A stretch of 64,000 nt of DNA from Jeotgalicoccus saudimassiliensis (GCF_000756715.1 NZ_CCSE01000001.1:992001-1056000); one strand, 5' to 3'. Positions 9,250 to 19,538 are shown, counted from the first letter of the stretch. Made by a program: numbers and translations. The notes: a model not told the origin generated them from the sequence alone.

Positions 9250-10677
9250 TTACTGATTGTCGGGCTTTTCACTGATTACGCGTTCCTGTTCTTTCAGGAA
9301 CAGCGCGAACACGAGGCCGACGACAGCCAGTACGGACGACGCGATAAAGGTTGCGTTGACGCCGGTGATTTCGTCGGATGGTGTCGGCGAACCGCCGGAA
9401 ATGTTGAACGCGACCCCCGTCATAATTGTGATCAGCAGCGCGGTGAAGAGCGACCCGCCGATCTGGCGCATCGTATTGTTCAGCGATGTGCCGTGGGCTA
9501 TCATATGATTTTCGAGCGCGTTCATCGCATACGTGGTGAGTGCCATCATCGACAGTCCGACGCCTAAAAAGCGCACGGTGTAAACGATAACGATATACGT
9601 AAATGTTGTTTCTGTGCTTAAAAACGACATCAGAACGGAGGTGATCAAAATCAGTATCAGGCTGGTAAATGTAAGGATCCGGATGCCGTATTTGTCAAAC
9701 AACCAGCCGGCGACGAGCGACATGACGCCCATCACAATCGCGCCGGGCAGTAGTGCGAGTCCCGACTGGAATGCGGTAAATCCTAACATGTCCTGCATTA
9801 ATACAGGCACGATGTTGTTCGCGCTGACCATCGATACGAAGACGATGATTCCGATCAGTGTGGCCATCAGGAAGTAACGGTTTCCGAGCACCCGGATTTC
9901 CAATATCGGCTGCACGAGTTTAAATTGTCTCCGCACAAAAAATCCGACGATAACGAGACCGGCAGCAATCGGCAGGATGACTTCCATACTTCCCCACCCC
10001 GTCACACCGGCAACGGAAAATCCGTACAGCAGTCCGCCGAACCCGAGTGTCGACATGACAATGGATAATATATCGACTTTCGGGTTCGTCTGTTCGGTGA
10101 CGTTCCGCATAAAGAAATATGCGAATAAAATGTTCAGTCCGGCGAGCGGTGCGATGATGATAAACAGCGTGCGCCACGGCCAGAATTCCACTATGTACCC
10201 TGACAATGTCGGCCCGATTGCCGGTGCAAACCCGATAATTAAGCCGAACAGTCCCATCGCTTTACCGCGGTTTTCAACAGAGAACATCTGCATTAAGATG
10301 ACCTGCGACAGCGGCATCATAATACCGGCACCGGATGCCTGGAGTATGCGCCCGGCTAAAAGCACCGGAAATTCTGTGGACAGTGCAGCGACAACGGTCC
10401 CTGCTGCAAACAGAATCATCGCGGTCATGTATAATTTCCGAGTCGTAAATTTATTGATTAAAAATGCGGATATCGGAATCATAATTCCGTTCACTAAAAA
10501 GAATCCGGTCGTCAGCCACTGCGCTGTACTGAACGGAATATCGAGATCCGCCATAATGACCGGCACTGCGGTCACGAGCAGTGTCTGGTTTAATATCGAC
10601 ACAAATGCACCGACGATTAATATCGCAATGACGAGATTGCGGCTGGACGTGCTTCCCCTGTCTTTTTTTCTGTTCAT
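9250..10677 (-). CDS. MFS drug exporter, DHA2 (EmrB/QacA) family, 14 TM
   Basis: A proton-coupled efflux transporter of the cytoplasmic membrane. The 475-residue protein has about 14 hydrophobic segments. It also has DHA2-type motifs: LNQTLLVTAVPVIMADL in TM1, QWLTTGFFLVNGIMIPISAF in TM2, and GAGIMMPLSQVILMQMF around TM4. The loop after TM4 contains ENRGKAMGLFG, and antiporter motif C appears as GFAPAIGPTLSG near residue 155. GGGAG precedes the ATG at moderate distance. It is a single gene bounded by terminators on both sides. Multidrug export is the common role in this family; the true substrate is unknown. Confidence 0.88.
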   Translation of the reverse strand: MNRKKDRGSTSSRNLVIAILIVGAFVSILNQTLLVTAVPVIMADLDIPFSTAQWLTTGFFLVNGIMIPISAFLINKFTTRKLYMTAMILFAAGTVVAALSTEFPVLLAGRILQASGAGIMMPLSQVILMQMFSVENRGKAMGLFGLIIGFAPAIGPTLSGYIVEFWPWRTLFIIIAPLAGLNILFAYFFMRNVTEQTNPKVDILSIVMSTLGFGGLLYGFSVAGVTGWGSMEVILPIAAGLVIVGFFVRRQFKLVQPILEIRVLGNRYFLMATLIGIIVFVSMVSANNIVPVLMQDMLGFTAFQSGLALLPGAIVMGVMSLVAGWLFDKYGIRILTFTSLILILITSVLMSFLSTETTFTYIVIVYTVRFLGVGLSMMALTTYAMNALENHMIAHGTSLNNTMRQIGGSLFTALLITIMTGVAFNISGGSPTPSDEITGVNATFIASSVLAVVGLVFALFLKEQERVISEKPDNQ

Positions 10678-10711
10678 AATAATTCGTCTCCCAATCCCCT
10701 TGGTTATATAG

Positions 10712-10748
10712 AAAAAGACAAACTCATGCGATGCGAGTTTGTCTTTTT
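10712..10748. terminator. Bidirectional-looking terminator after the cytochrome c gene
   Basis: AAAAAGACAAACTC and GAGTTTGTCTTTTT form a perfect 14-bp stem. On the minus strand it lies 15 bases past the cytochrome c stop and ends in TTTTT. It also separates that gene from the MFS gene. Confidence 0.88.
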
Positions 10749-10762
10749 ATCTCAACTATAAA

Positions 10763-11254
10763 TTATTCAGTAAAGAACTGGTATAAAGCAGTCAGTTCTT
10801 CATCAGCAATCTGGTCTGCACTGAATGCAGGCATAGATCCCTGACCGTCACGAACGATTGAAGTGAACTCGTCTTCAGCAAGACTTGTACCTGCTAAAGC
10901 CGGACCCATAGCTCCTGAGAAATCCTGACCGTGACATGATGCACAGTTGTCGCGTGCGATACCTTCAGCATCAACGTCGCCGCTTGAAGCTGTTTCTTCG
11001 CCGCCGCCTTCTTCACCTGATTCTTCTCCAGAATCTGCTGTTTCTTCTGTTGCAGTTTCTTCTTCAGCAGTGTCGCTTCCGCCGCCGCTGCCTAAGTGGA
11101 AAATAAGTAAAGGAACGATTAGGAACACAACAAGTACAGGAATTAACCAGTAAATGTGCTTAGTGCCTTTAGAGTTCGGTTCCGGATTTCTTTCGATGTA
11201 GCGAGGCTGGCCATCTACTTTTACTCCGCGTGAACGTTTTTTATTATCACTCAT
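10763..11254 (-). CDS. Membrane-anchored c-type cytochrome
   Basis: A small electron carrier on the outer face of the membrane. The 163-residue protein has a basic cytoplasmic N-terminus and one TM anchor (about residues 33-53). A flexible acidic linker rich in Glu, Thr and Gly follows (60-95), then a cytochrome c domain. The haem-binding motif is CASCH (C104, C107, H108), and M141 in GQGSMPAF is the likely sixth ligand. It resembles Bacillus CccA/CccB-type c550/c551 proteins. The gene lies directly downstream of the haem operon. Classical staphylococci generally lack c-type cytochromes, so it is informative about the organism. Its partner oxidase is not in the window. Confidence 0.9.
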   Translation of the reverse strand: MSDNKKRSRGVKVDGQPRYIERNPEPNSKGTKHIYWLIPVLVVFLIVPLLIFHLGSGGGSDTAEEETATEETADSGEESGEEGGGEETASSGDVDAEGIARDNCASCHGQDFSGAMGPALAGTSLAEDEFTSIVRDGQGSMPAFSADQIADEELTALYQFFTE

Positions 11255-11287
11255 TATGTCTACCCCCCATTTAAACTATCACTCACT

Positions 11288-11293
11288 ATTATA
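11288..11293 (-). promoter_or_regulatory. Possible -10 of the cytochrome c gene
   Basis: A perfect TATAAT on the minus strand lies about 35 bases upstream of the cytochrome c start, in the 75-base gap after hemL. No good -35 is visible, and no terminator separates the gene from hemL, so read-through from the haem operon is also possible. Confidence 0.4.
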
Positions 11294-11329
11294 CACATAT
11301 TCTATAACTCATGAAGTACAAAATTTAAA

Positions 11330-12616
11330 TTATTTACCCGTAACTTTACTTAATGCATTATCAAACGCATTAATTGTCGTCTGGATATCGTCTTCTGTAT
11401 GTTTAGTTGACAGGAACATGCCTTCAAATTGTGACGGCGGCAGGTAGACTCCTTCTGCCAGTAATGCCTGGTACATTGCTCTGAACAGCTCCAGGTCACT
11501 TGTGTTTGCACTGTCGAAATCCGTTACCGGTCCTTCTGTTAAGAAGAATCCGATCATTGAGCCTGCACGGTTAATCGTGATCGGCGTATCGTGTTTTTCG
11601 AATACTTCTGTCAGCCCTTCTTCAAGCATGTCTGCGAGTTTACCGAAGTACTCGTAGCTTTCAGGTGACAGCTGGCTTAACGTCGCAAGGCCTGCACTCA
11701 TCGCGAGCGGGTTGCCTGACAGCGTTCCGGCCTGATAAATATCTCCTGCCGGTGCGATGCGTTCCATAATTTCTTTTTTACCGCCGTAAGCGCCGACCGG
11801 CAGTCCGCCGCCGATTACTTTACCGAGACACGTTAAGTCCGGCTTAATACCGAAGTGGCCCTGTGCACAGTTGTAGCCGACGCGGAATCCTGTCATCACT
11901 TCATCGAAGATTAACAGCGTGTCGTTTTGTTCTGTAATGTCGCGCACGAACTGCAGATAACCTTCAACGGGAGGCACTACACCCATGTTCCCTGCAACGG
12001 GTTCCATGATGACTGCAGCGATGTCGTCGCCGAATTTATCGAATGCTTCTTTAAGACTTTCTTCGTCGTTGTACGGGACAGTGATTGTGTTTTTCGCAGT
12101 GCCTTCGGGTACGCCCGGAGAGTCCGGAAGACCAAGTGTCGCAACACCTGAACCCGCTTTAATTAATAATGAGTCACTGTGGCCGTGGTAGCATCCTTCA
12201 AATTTAAGAATTTTGCTCTTTCCTGTGTAACCGCGTGCGAGACGGAGTGCCGCAAGCGTTGCTTCAGTACCTGAAGAAACCATACGCACCATTTCGATTG
12301 ACGGTACGCGTTCCATAACAAGTTCAGCCATCGTAGTTTCAAGTTCTGTCGGTGCACCGAATGATGTGCCCTTAACTGCAGCGTCCTGTACGCTTTTTAC
12401 AACTTCATCGTCAGCGTGGCCGAGAATTAACGGACCGAAACTTAATGAATAGTCGATGTACGAGTTGCCGTCCACGTCGTATAAACGCGCGCCTTTGGCG
12501 TGGTCGATAAATAACGGATGGTCCCCTACTGATTTAAACGCACGTGCCGGAGAGTTGACTCCGCCCGGCATGACTTTAACCGCGTCAGCATAAAGTTCTT
12601 TTGACTTGTTATACAT
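11330..12616 (-). CDS. hemL: Glutamate-1-semialdehyde 2,1-aminomutase
   Basis: A PLP enzyme that converts glutamate-1-semialdehyde to 5-aminolevulinate, the second step of the C5 haem pathway. The 428-residue protein is of normal length. It shows [10 protein letters not shown] at the N-terminus, the PLP-site segment [11 protein letters not shown], and the Schiff-base lysine segment [16 protein letters not shown] near residue 265. It is the last haem gene of the operon and starts two bases after the hemB stop. No terminator is obvious after it. Confidence 0.97.
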   Translation of the reverse strand: MYNKSKELYADAVKVMPGGVNSPARAFKSVGDHPLFIDHAKGARLYDVDGNSYIDYSLSFGPLILGHADDEVVKSVQDAAVKGTSFGAPTELETTMAELVMERVPSIEMVRMVSSGTEATLAALRLARGYTGKSKILKFEGCYHGHSDSLLIKAGSGVATLGLPDSPGVPEGTAKNTITVPYNDEESLKEAFDKFGDDIAAVIMEPVAGNMGVVPPVEGYLQFVRDITEQNDTLLIFDEVMTGFRVGYNCAQGHFGIKPDLTCLGKVIGGGLPVGAYGGKKEIMERIAPAGDIYQAGTLSGNPLAMSAGLATLSQLSPESYEYFGKLADMLEEGLTEVFEKHDTPITINRAGSMIGFFLTEGPVTDFDSANTSDLELFRAMYQALLAEGVYLPPSQFEGMFLSTKHTEDDIQTTINAFDNALSKVTGK

Positions 12617-12618
12617 AG

Positions 12619-13599
12619 TTAAATTTCTCCCTTATTAATTTTTTCCGCAAGATCTTTCGCGAAATAAGTAATAATCATGTCTGCGCCTGCGCGCTTCATT
12701 GAAATCATCTGCTCGGCAATCACTTCTTCATCTACAAGACCCTGATCGATTGCGTTGCGTGTCATTGCGTACTCACCGCTCACGTTGTAAGCGACGATCG
12801 GCATGTTCGAGTTGTTGCGCACGTCGCGGATAATATCGAGGTACGATAACGCCGGTTTAACGATCATCATGTCCGCACCTTCAAGCGTGTCGCTTTCCAG
12901 TTCGCGGAGTGCTTCAAGACGGTTCGCCGGATCCATCTGATACGTGCGGCGGTCTCCGAATGACGGTGTCGATTCCGCTGCATCCCTGAACGGACCGTAG
13001 AACTTCGACGCATACTTAATGCCGTAGCTCATAATTGGAATATGTGCATAGCCTGCACTATCCAGACCCCGACGGATTTCTGTCACGAAACCGTCCATCA
13101 TGTTGCTCGGCGCAATAATATCTGCGCCCGCTTTCGCCTGAGATACTGCAGTCTGTACTAAGAGCGGCAATGTTGAATCGTTGTCGACATCTTTTGTGAC
13201 CGGGTCAATTAAGCCGCAGTGGCCGTGGTCTGTGTATTCACACAGGCACGTGTCCAGTATAACGAGCAGTTCTGGATAATGTTCTTTCGACAGGCGGCAT
13301 GCTTCCTGCACGATACCGTGATCGTGGTAGGCACCTGTGCCCTCAGCGTCTTTGTCATTCGGAATACCGAAGAAAATAACACTTTTAATGCCGAGTGCAA
13401 CGACTTCATCCAGCTCTTCTTTAAGCAGGTTTAATGAAATCTGGTATACACCTTTCATCGATGACACTTCCTGTTTTACGTCCGGTTTTTCAACGACAAA
13501 AATCGGATAGATTAAATCATCTTTTGATAGTTTCGTTTCGCGCACCATGTCGCGCATAAAACCGCTTTGTCTTAAACGGCGATGTCTGTCAAAATTCAT
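12619..13599 (-). CDS. hemB: Delta-aminolevulinic acid dehydratase (porphobilinogen synthase)
   Basis: Condenses two 5-aminolevulinate molecules to porphobilinogen in the cytoplasm. The 326-residue protein has the two active-site lysine segments, [18 protein letters not shown] near residue 195 and [11 protein letters not shown] near 250. It also has a cysteine cluster, [15 protein letters not shown], which indicates the zinc-dependent type. Its ATG overlaps the hemD stop by one base (TAATG), implying translational coupling. Identity is secure. Confidence 0.97.
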   Translation of the reverse strand: MNFDRHRRLRQSGFMRDMVRETKLSKDDLIYPIFVVEKPDVKQEVSSMKGVYQISLNLLKEELDEVVALGIKSVIFFGIPNDKDAEGTGAYHDHGIVQEACRLSKEHYPELLVILDTCLCEYTDHGHCGLIDPVTKDVDNDSTLPLLVQTAVSQAKAGADIIAPSNMMDGFVTEIRRGLDSAGYAHIPIMSYGIKYASKFYGPFRDAAESTPSFGDRRTYQMDPANRLEALRELESDTLEGADMMIVKPALSYLDIIRDVRNNSNMPIVAYNVSGEYAMTRNAIDQGLVDEEVIAEQMISMKRAGADMIITYFAKDLAEKINKGEI

Positions 13600-14288
13600 T
13601 ATTCCATACTCTCCTTAATAAAATTAATCATGTGTCCGAGCGTTTCATGCTCCGGCTTTGATGCCGTCAGTCCGTATTGATTTAATCTCGACTCGGTCAC
13701 GTGACCGATCGCTATAAAATGAATACTCTGTAACTCGTCCGGTGTAAAGTGTCCCATTAAGCTGTCGACCGCTGACGGTGATGACAGCGTTAAATAATCG
13801 ATGTCATCCAGATTCTCACGGATTTTCTGAATAGAGCCTTCGTGAACTTTCGGGTAATACAGTTCGATTTCCGTCACTTCTCCTCCGCACTTACGCATAT
13901 AGTCGCGCATTAACGGACGCTTTTTACTGCTTGCGGGATAGAGTATTTTATCGCCGGGATGAATGGTACACTCCTCGATAAACCCTTCCTGCGTATACGT
14001 CGACGGTTCAAAGTCCACATCGATGCCGTGGGCATTCAGCGCCTCGGTCGTCTTCACGCCGATGCTCGAAATGTGCTCTGTCTTCACGCGCTCAAAAAAC
14101 GGCAGAAAATGTTTCACCGTATTTTTGCTCGTCATGACGAGCCACGTATAATGCTCTTCGAGCAGACTCTCATCAAACGGCAGTATTTCGGTCGTAATGA
14201 GCGGTGCGTGGACGAGTGTTAAATCCTCATCCTCACCCAGCCCGAACGTCGACTGCGTAACGTAAACCACCGGTTTACTTGCCGGCAT
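13599..14288 (-). CDS. hemD: Uroporphyrinogen-III synthase
   Basis: Closes and inverts ring D of hydroxymethylbilane to give uroporphyrinogen III. The 229-residue protein is divergent, as the family usually is. It keeps [10 protein letters not shown] near residue 48, [14 protein letters not shown] near 115 and [13 protein letters not shown] near 168. It overlaps the end of hemC by 14 bases and touches hemB, so all three are translated from one message. The assignment rests on these segments and on operon position. Confidence 0.92.
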   Translation of the reverse strand: MPASKPVVYVTQSTFGLGEDEDLTLVHAPLITTEILPFDESLLEEHYTWLVMTSKNTVKHFLPFFERVKTEHISSIGVKTTEALNAHGIDVDFEPSTYTQEGFIEECTIHPGDKILYPASSKKRPLMRDYMRKCGGEVTEIELYYPKVHEGSIQKIRENLDDIDYLTLSSPSAVDSLMGHFTPDELQSIHFIAIGHVTESRLNQYGLTASKPEHETLGHMINFIKESME

Positions 14289-15207
14289 TATTCTCGTTAA
14301 TCATGTCGATAATATCTTTTGCACCGATTTTTTCCATCTCGTCTGCAACGAGGTTACCAAGCTGTACCGGATCCGGGTGTGATTTTTTAACGACATAGCG
14401 TTCGTTGCCGTCTTCTGACATAATTAATCCTGTTAAATACAGTTCTCCGTCTTCAAGCGTCGCATAACCGCCGATCGGCACCTGACAGCTGCCGTCCATA
14501 CGTTTTAAGAATGTGCGTTCCGCTGTCGTACATGTCGCATCATCTGTTGAATGGACAGTCTGCAGCATTTCGATTAATTCGTGGTCGTCATCGCGCACTT
14601 CGATACCGAGGGCACCCTGTGCGATTGCCGGGATGAACTCTTCGGGGTCGAAGTATTCAGTCACGACATTGTCGCTCCAGCCCATGCGTTTCAGGCCGGC
14701 CGCTGCAAGTAAAATTGCATCGTATTCGCCGGATTCCATCTTCTTAATACGCGTGTCGATGTTACCGCGAACCCAGTTTACTGTAATGTCGTCGCGCATC
14801 GATAACAGCTGTGCGCCGCGGCGTAAGCTTGACGTGCCGACGATGCTGCCTTTTGGGAGATCTTTAAACAATACTTTGTTGTTCGATAAAAACGCATCGC
14901 GCATATCTTCACGTTCAGGTACACATGCGATAGTGAACCCTTCAGGCAGTTCGCTCGGAACGTCCTTTAAGCTGTGAATCGCCATGTCGATTTCCTTATT
15001 TCTGAGCGCTTCTTCGATTTCTTTCACGAAAAGCCCCTTACCGCCGACTTTCGATAACTGTACATCGACGATGCGGTCACCTTTAGTGACGATTTCCTTT
15101 ATTTCAATTTCCGCTTCCGGGAACTGTGCCTCAAGCTTCTTAATAAACTGTTTAGACTGTGTTAAGGCAAGCCCGCTTCTCCGTGAACCTACGATAATTT
15201 TTCTCAT
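14275..15207 (-). CDS. hemC: Porphobilinogen deaminase (hydroxymethylbilane synthase)
   Basis: Polymerises four porphobilinogens into hydroxymethylbilane using a dipyrromethane cofactor. The 310-residue protein begins [17 protein letters not shown]. It carries [13 protein letters not shown] near residue 82 and the cofactor-binding cysteine in [12 protein letters not shown] near residue 240. It is third in the hemAXCDBL operon. The overlap with hemD suggests coupled translation. Confidence 0.97.
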   Translation of the reverse strand: MRKIIVGSRRSGLALTQSKQFIKKLEAQFPEAEIEIKEIVTKGDRIVDVQLSKVGGKGLFVKEIEEALRNKEIDMAIHSLKDVPSELPEGFTIACVPEREDMRDAFLSNNKVLFKDLPKGSIVGTSSLRRGAQLLSMRDDITVNWVRGNIDTRIKKMESGEYDAILLAAAGLKRMGWSDNVVTEYFDPEEFIPAIAQGALGIEVRDDDHELIEMLQTVHSTDDATCTTAERTFLKRMDGSCQVPIGGYATLEDGELYLTGLIMSEDGNERYVVKKSHPDPVQLGNLVADEMEKIGAKDIIDMINENNAGK

Positions 15208-15221
15208 GATTTATACTCTCC

Positions 15222-16046
15222 TTAAAGTGACCAAAAATGAAAATTCGATATTTCGGACAGGATTAAATAATTCAGCATAACGAGGACAAAAATTGCGATG
15301 CTGTACACGGCAAACTTCGTCGTCTCCTGCTTTAATTTAACACCGGCCAGAATAAAACTGTACAAAATAATGACACATACTGTGCCGATAACTTTCGGAT
15401 CAAAGAGGACATTCGGACCGATAATCTGAAGCCCCCACACGATTCCTATTATAATACTTATACTCATCAAAATCACACCGATAAAGGTCAGCCTGAGCAT
15501 AACTTTTTCAGCGGTGCCGATACTGAAAAGCGAAAAGAAACTTCTGTTGAACTTCTTCTGTTTTAAATTCCGGCGCTGCACGAGGTAGATGACCGCGTTC
15601 AGCATGCCGATAAAGAACGTTACATACGCTGCGAGCGCACTGCCCACGTGGACGATTAAGAGCTCGTTCACTATTTCAAGCGTCAGCGCTGTTGAACTGA
15701 AGTTCAATGAAGAAAATGTATAGACGGTCATTAAAAATATCGTAATGATTAAGTAAAACAATAATATAAACTCGGACTTCGTCTTCATAAAGTGAATAAT
15801 GCCGAGCAGTATGAATACGAAACTCAGACTGAATATGCTCTCAGCGAGTGTCAGAATCGGAATCCGGCCAAGCTGGACACCGAGCTGCACGACTGACAAA
15901 AAGTGCAGCACTACTGCCGGTGTGAGCACATACAGAGAAACCTTTCTGACTTGTCGATTTCTTAAAAACAAATCATATGACAGTGCAGAAAGGCTGATAA
16001 AATATAAAAGTAATATAATTTCTTGAATGCGGAACATCATATCCAT
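15222..16046 (-). CDS. hemX: HemX, CcsA-like integral membrane protein
   Basis: The 274-residue protein has about eight hydrophobic segments and resembles the cytochrome c assembly protein family (CcsA/ResC-like). In Bacillus subtilis HemX affects the level of the HemA enzyme; its exact activity is not settled. Here it sits in its usual place between hemA and hemC. Because this genome also carries a c-type cytochrome at the end of the cluster, a link between HemX and haem delivery is tempting, but nothing in the sequence proves it. Confidence 0.9.
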   Translation of the reverse strand: MDMMFRIQEIILLLYFISLSALSYDLFLRNRQVRKVSLYVLTPAVVLHFLSVVQLGVQLGRIPILTLAESIFSLSFVFILLGIIHFMKTKSEFILLFYLIITIFLMTVYTFSSLNFSSTALTLEIVNELLIVHVGSALAAYVTFFIGMLNAVIYLVQRRNLKQKKFNRSFFSLFSIGTAEKVMLRLTFIGVILMSISIIIGIVWGLQIIGPNVLFDPKVIGTVCVIILYSFILAGVKLKQETTKFAVYSIAIFVLVMLNYLILSEISNFHFWSL

Positions 16047-16061
16047 AAGATATCCACCCTG

Positions 16062-17408
16062 CTAATTAAGGTTAAGCTGTTCTTTACGCGCCTGCAGTTT
16101 CTCTCTAGTTTTGGAACTGGATACTTCTTTTGCTGCTTCCACTTCTTCTTCGATGTGGAACATCTTCATAATATCTTCGAGTTTTTCATCGCGCTTTTTA
16201 TCGCCTGCGATTTCTTTCGTGAAGATAATCGGGTCGCGCAGCATCTGGTTAATAATACTCTTCATATGTTTTGAAATGACCGTACGCTCACGCTCGGACA
16301 TGTCCGGCAGCTTACGCTCCAGCGAGTCAAACGTTTCGTCGTGAATTTTCAGTGCGTTCGTGCGCATCGCCTGAATGACAGGCACGACACCCTGCACCCG
16401 GAGCCAGTCTTCAAACTCCGCAGTCGTGCCGTCGATCATCGCCATAATTTTCTCTGCTTCCTGTTCGCGTGAAGCGAGGTTCGAGTCAACGAGCCCCTGC
16501 AGATCGTCGACGTTGTACATATATACATTGCCGTCCGTATCGATTGCAGGATCGATGTCTCTCGGCAGCGCGATATCGATCAGGATTAGCGGAGACCCGC
16601 CGCGCGTTTTGTTCACCGCATCGATCATGTCTTTTTTAATGACATAGTCCGGTGACGATGTGCTTGAAATAACAATGTCAGCTTCTTTCATTTCGGACTC
16701 GAGTGCATGAAGGTTTGCAGCACGTCCGTTAAAACGCTCTGCCAGTGCTTCGGCCTTTTCAATTGAACGGTTTAACACGACAACATCTTCGATGCCGTTT
16801 GATGTTAAGTTTAACAGCGATTCTTCGGCCATTTCACCTGCACCGATAACGAGTACTCTGCTCTTTTTAACGTTCGCAAATATACGTTTCGCGAGTTCAA
16901 CCGCAGCATATGAAATAGATACTGCGTTTTTTGAAATATCCGTTTCGTTATGCCCGCGTTTCGCGACAGTAATCGCCTCTTTAAACAGCTTGTTAAAGAT
17001 CGTCCCTGTCGTATGTTCTTCCTGTGCCGTTAAAAACGCGTCTCTGATCTGTCCGAGAATCTGCGTTTCGCCGAGCACCATTGAATCGAGACCGGCAGTC
17101 ACTTTAAACAGATGTGAAATCGCGTCGTCGGCAATTTTCATATCCGTCATATCTTTAATTTTTTCGTATTCCACGTCGAACCAGTCAGCAAGAAACTTAC
17201 GCGAATAATACGCACCCGTATGTTCCTGATCACTCACGACGTACAGCTCAGTACGGTTACATGTCGATAACAGTGTCGCTTCCAGTATACTTTTCTGTTC
17301 GCGTAATTTATGAAGCGCCTCTACGACTTCATCATCCTGGAATGTGACCTGTTCGCGTTCTTCCACGCCGATTTTTTTATAATTTAGACTTAATGCAATG
17401 ATATGCAC
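16062..17408 (-). CDS. hemA: Glutamyl-tRNA reductase
   Basis: NADPH-dependent reduction of Glu-tRNA to glutamate-1-semialdehyde, the committed step of the C5 haem pathway. The 448-residue protein has the catalytic cysteine C50 in STCNRTELY, the catalytic-domain segment FKVTAGLDSMVLGETQILGQ and the Rossmann motif VIGAGEMAEE near residue 190. The C-terminal dimerisation helix is also present. It is the first gene of the operon, with a promoter about 70 bases upstream overlapped by a PerR-like box. Confidence 0.97.
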   Translation of the reverse strand: MHIIALSLNYKKIGVEEREQVTFQDDEVVEALHKLREQKSILEATLLSTCNRTELYVVSDQEHTGAYYSRKFLADWFDVEYEKIKDMTDMKIADDAISHLFKVTAGLDSMVLGETQILGQIRDAFLTAQEEHTTGTIFNKLFKEAITVAKRGHNETDISKNAVSISYAAVELAKRIFANVKKSRVLVIGAGEMAEESLLNLTSNGIEDVVVLNRSIEKAEALAERFNGRAANLHALESEMKEADIVISSTSSPDYVIKKDMIDAVNKTRGGSPLILIDIALPRDIDPAIDTDGNVYMYNVDDLQGLVDSNLASREQEAEKIMAMIDGTTAEFEDWLRVQGVVPVIQAMRTNALKIHDETFDSLERKLPDMSERERTVISKHMKSIINQMLRDPIIFTKEIAGDKKRDEKLEDIMKMFHIEEEVEAAKEVSSSKTREKLQARKEQLNLN

Positions 17409-17476
17409 TATAATGCCCCCTCAAAACTTTAGCCGCACATAAACGTTCACAATATGCGAATTTAACTATTCCCTAT

Positions 17477-17507
17477 TTATACTAATTATAAATTAGGGAT
17501 ATATCAA
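17477..17507 (-). promoter_or_regulatory. hemA promoter overlapped by a PerR-like box
   Basis: On the minus strand TTGATA (17502-17507), a 17-base spacer and TAGTAT (17479-17484) make a promoter. TTATAATTAGTATAA at 17477-17491 matches the Bacillus PerR consensus TTATAATnATTATAA at all but one defined position and covers the -10. The hemAXCDBL operon is a known PerR target in B. subtilis, so peroxide-responsive repression is a reasonable inference. Confidence 0.72.
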
Positions 17508-17512
17508 GCGTT

Positions 17513-18100
17513 CTACACAAACTTTTGTAAAGCTGTCATAATTTCAGGCAGATTACGCTTGTCCAGTGAAGAAAACGCGAAAATCTGGTCTTCCGGTTCC
17601 ATTTCAAGTTCTTTTTTAATGACGCTGATATGTTTTTGTATTTTACCGCGGGCAATCTTGTCCGCTTTTGTCGCCACGACAATAACCGGCATTTCGTAAT
17701 ATTTCAGGAAATCGTACATTGAAATATCGTCTGCTGTCGGCGGATGGCGCAGATCCACAAGCTGCACGACACATGTCAGTGTTTCGCGTTTTGTCAGGTA
17801 GCCCTCGATCATGGCGCCCCACTTTTCGCGTTCGGATTTCGACTGTTTGGCGTAGCCGTATCCCGGAACGTCGACAAAGACGAACTTGTTGTCCGCGTTG
17901 TAAAAGTTCAGCGTAATTGTTTTACCTGGTTTCGATGACGTACGCGCCACACCTTTACGGCCGCACATTGCATTAATAAATGATGATTTTCCGACGTTTG
18001 AACGTCCGCTTAATGCGATTTCCTTTAAACCTGTTTCCGGATAATGCTCCGGTTTTACTGCAGATGTAATAATATCCACGTTACCTGGATTAATTTTCAT
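17513..18100 (-). CDS. engB: Ribosome biogenesis GTPase EngB (YsxC/YihA)
   Basis: A TrmE-Era-EngA-EngB superfamily GTPase needed for assembly of the 50S subunit. The 195-residue protein shows G1 [10 protein letters not shown]3 DVPGYG and G4 TKAD (within VVATKADKI). The frame can be extended to a TTG at 18133, but that lies inside the clpX terminator. The ATG at 18100 has AAGGAAGTGA upstream and is preferred. It follows clpX with a terminator between them and ends just upstream of the hemA promoter, the usual order in staphylococci. Confidence 0.95.
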   Translation of the reverse strand: MKINPGNVDIITSAVKPEHYPETGLKEIALSGRSNVGKSSFINAMCGRKGVARTSSKPGKTITLNFYNADNKFVFVDVPGYGYAKQSKSEREKWGAMIEGYLTKRETLTCVVQLVDLRHPPTADDISMYDFLKYYEMPVIVVATKADKIARGKIQKHISVIKKELEMEPEDQIFAFSSLDKRNLPEIMTALQKFV

Positions 18101-18115
18101 TCTGGTCACTTCCTT

Positions 18116-18143
18116 TAAAAAAGGCTGTCGCAATGACAGCCTC
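18116..18143 (-). terminator. clpX terminator
   Basis: AGGCTGTC/GACAGCCT with a five-base loop, followed on the minus strand by a run of T, seven bases past the clpX stop. Some read-through into engB is likely because the engB ribosome site is only a few bases further. Confidence 0.85.
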
Positions 18144-18149
18144 TATTTT

Positions 18150-19406
18150 TTATGCACTTTTCTTGTCTTCGTTAATTTCATTGCCTTCCGCATCGTAAAT
18201 CAGCGGATCTTTTTCGTCGACGATTGTTTCGCGTGTAATGACCACTTTCTTAATGTCATCGTTTGACGGCACTTTGAACATGATGTCCACCATGCGTTCT
18301 TCAATAATAGAACGCAGTCCGCGGGCGCCTGTTTTACGTTCGATTGCAAGTTCACTGATTGCATCGAGTGCGTCTTCTTCGAACACAAGTTCAACGTCGT
18401 CGATTTCCATCATTCTCGTGTACTGTTTAACGAGCGCGTTTTTCGGCTCCGTTAAAATAGATTTCAGGGCGTCAACATCAAGCTCTTCCAGATAGCTGAT
18501 AATTGGCACACGACCGATGAATTCAGGAATCAGACCGTAGCTCTGAAGGTCATCCGGACGGACTTTCGCCATCAGCGCGTCTTTATCCGAGAAGTCTTCT
18601 GTCGCACCGCCGAAACCGATCACTTTATCGCCTAAACGGCGTTTAATGATGTCTTCCATGCCGTCGAACGCTCCGCCTAAAATAAACAGAATGTTCGTCG
18701 TATCAATCTGAATCGATTCCTGGTTCGGGTGCTTGCGTCCGCCCTGCGGCGGTACGCTTGCTGTTGTTCCTTCAAGGATTTTAAGAAGTGCCTGCTGCAC
18801 CCCTTCACCTGATACGTCACGTGTAATCGATGTGTTTTCGCTCTTACGTGCGATTTTATCGATTTCGTCGACGTAAATGATGCCCTGTTCGGCACGTTCA
18901 ACATCGAAGTCCGCTGCCTGGATTAAACGGAGCAGAATGTTCTCCACGTCGTCACCCACGTAACCTGCCTCTGTCAGACTCGTCGCATCCGCGATTGCAA
19001 ACGGCACGTTCAGAGAGCGTGCAAGTGTTTGCGCAAGCAGTGTTTTACCGCTTCCTGTCGGTCCGATCAGCGCGATGTTACTCTTCGCGATTTCAACTTC
19101 ATCTTCATTGATGTTGTTAATGCGCTTGTAGTGGTTGTAAACAGCTACACTTAATGCACGTTTCGCATTAAGCTGTCCGATTACATACTCATCAAGCGAT
19201 TCGAGGATTTCCTGAGGCTTCGGAATATAATCGAATACTGCAGTATGATCCATCTTAAGTTCTTCTTCTATAATTTCATAGCAGAGCTCGATACATTCGT
19301 TACAAATGTACACACCGCTGCCGGCAATAAGTTTTTTGACCTGTTCCTGATCTTTACCGCAGAAAGAGCAGGTTAAATCAGTATCGTCTTCGTTAAATTT
19401 AAACAT
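18150..19406 (-). CDS. clpX: ATP-dependent Clp protease ATPase subunit ClpX
   Basis: An AAA+ unfoldase that feeds substrates to ClpP. The 418-residue protein has an N-terminal C4 zinc domain (C13, C16, C35, C38). It also has Walker A GPTGSGKT near residue 115, Walker [12 protein letters not shown], the pore loop GYVGDDVE and the IGF loop that docks ClpP (KVIGFGG near residue 265). It stands between tig and engB with its own promoter and terminator. Confidence 0.98.
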   Translation of the reverse strand: MFKFNEDDTDLTCSFCGKDQEQVKKLIAGSGVYICNECIELCYEIIEEELKMDHTAVFDYIPKPQEILESLDEYVIGQLNAKRALSVAVYNHYKRINNINEDEVEIAKSNIALIGPTGSGKTLLAQTLARSLNVPFAIADATSLTEAGYVGDDVENILLRLIQAADFDVERAEQGIIYVDEIDKIARKSENTSITRDVSGEGVQQALLKILEGTTASVPPQGGRKHPNQESIQIDTTNILFILGGAFDGMEDIIKRRLGDKVIGFGGATEDFSDKDALMAKVRPDDLQSYGLIPEFIGRVPIISYLEELDVDALKSILTEPKNALVKQYTRMMEIDDVELVFEEDALDAISELAIERKTGARGLRSIIEERMVDIMFKVPSNDDIKKVVITRETIVDEKDPLIYDAEGNEINEDKKSA

Positions 19407-19437
19407 TTATATACACCTCATTATTTACTTCCAATAA

Positions 19438-19466
19438 AATATACTAGAAACCGTGCCTGAAATCAA
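19438..19466 (-). promoter_or_regulatory. clpX promoter
   Basis: TTGATT (19461-19466), a 17-base spacer and TATATT (19438-19443) on the minus strand, about 30 bases upstream of the clpX start and just after the tig terminator. Confidence 0.7.
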
Positions 19467-19483
19467 TTGAGCTGCATATTGAT

Positions 19484-19515
19484 GAAAAGCTCTACACAAA
19501 CGTGCAGAGCTTTTC
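19484..19515 (-). terminator. tig terminator
   Basis: GAAAAGCTCTGCAC-type stem (AAAAGCTCT/AGAGCTTTT with CAC/GTG inside) directly downstream of tig; its right arm ends in TTTTC on the minus strand. Confidence 0.75.
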
Positions 19516-19538
19516 ATGTATGAGGTTCACTTTATTGA

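Noticed and set aside
9250-10677. MFS exporter as a mobile or acquired resistance gene
   Set aside because: No transposase, inverted ends or clear compositional break surrounds it; DHA2 exporters are common chromosomal genes.
18101-18133. Upstream TTG start for engB
   Set aside because: The extension lies within the clpX terminator; the ATG at 18100 has a good ribosome site.
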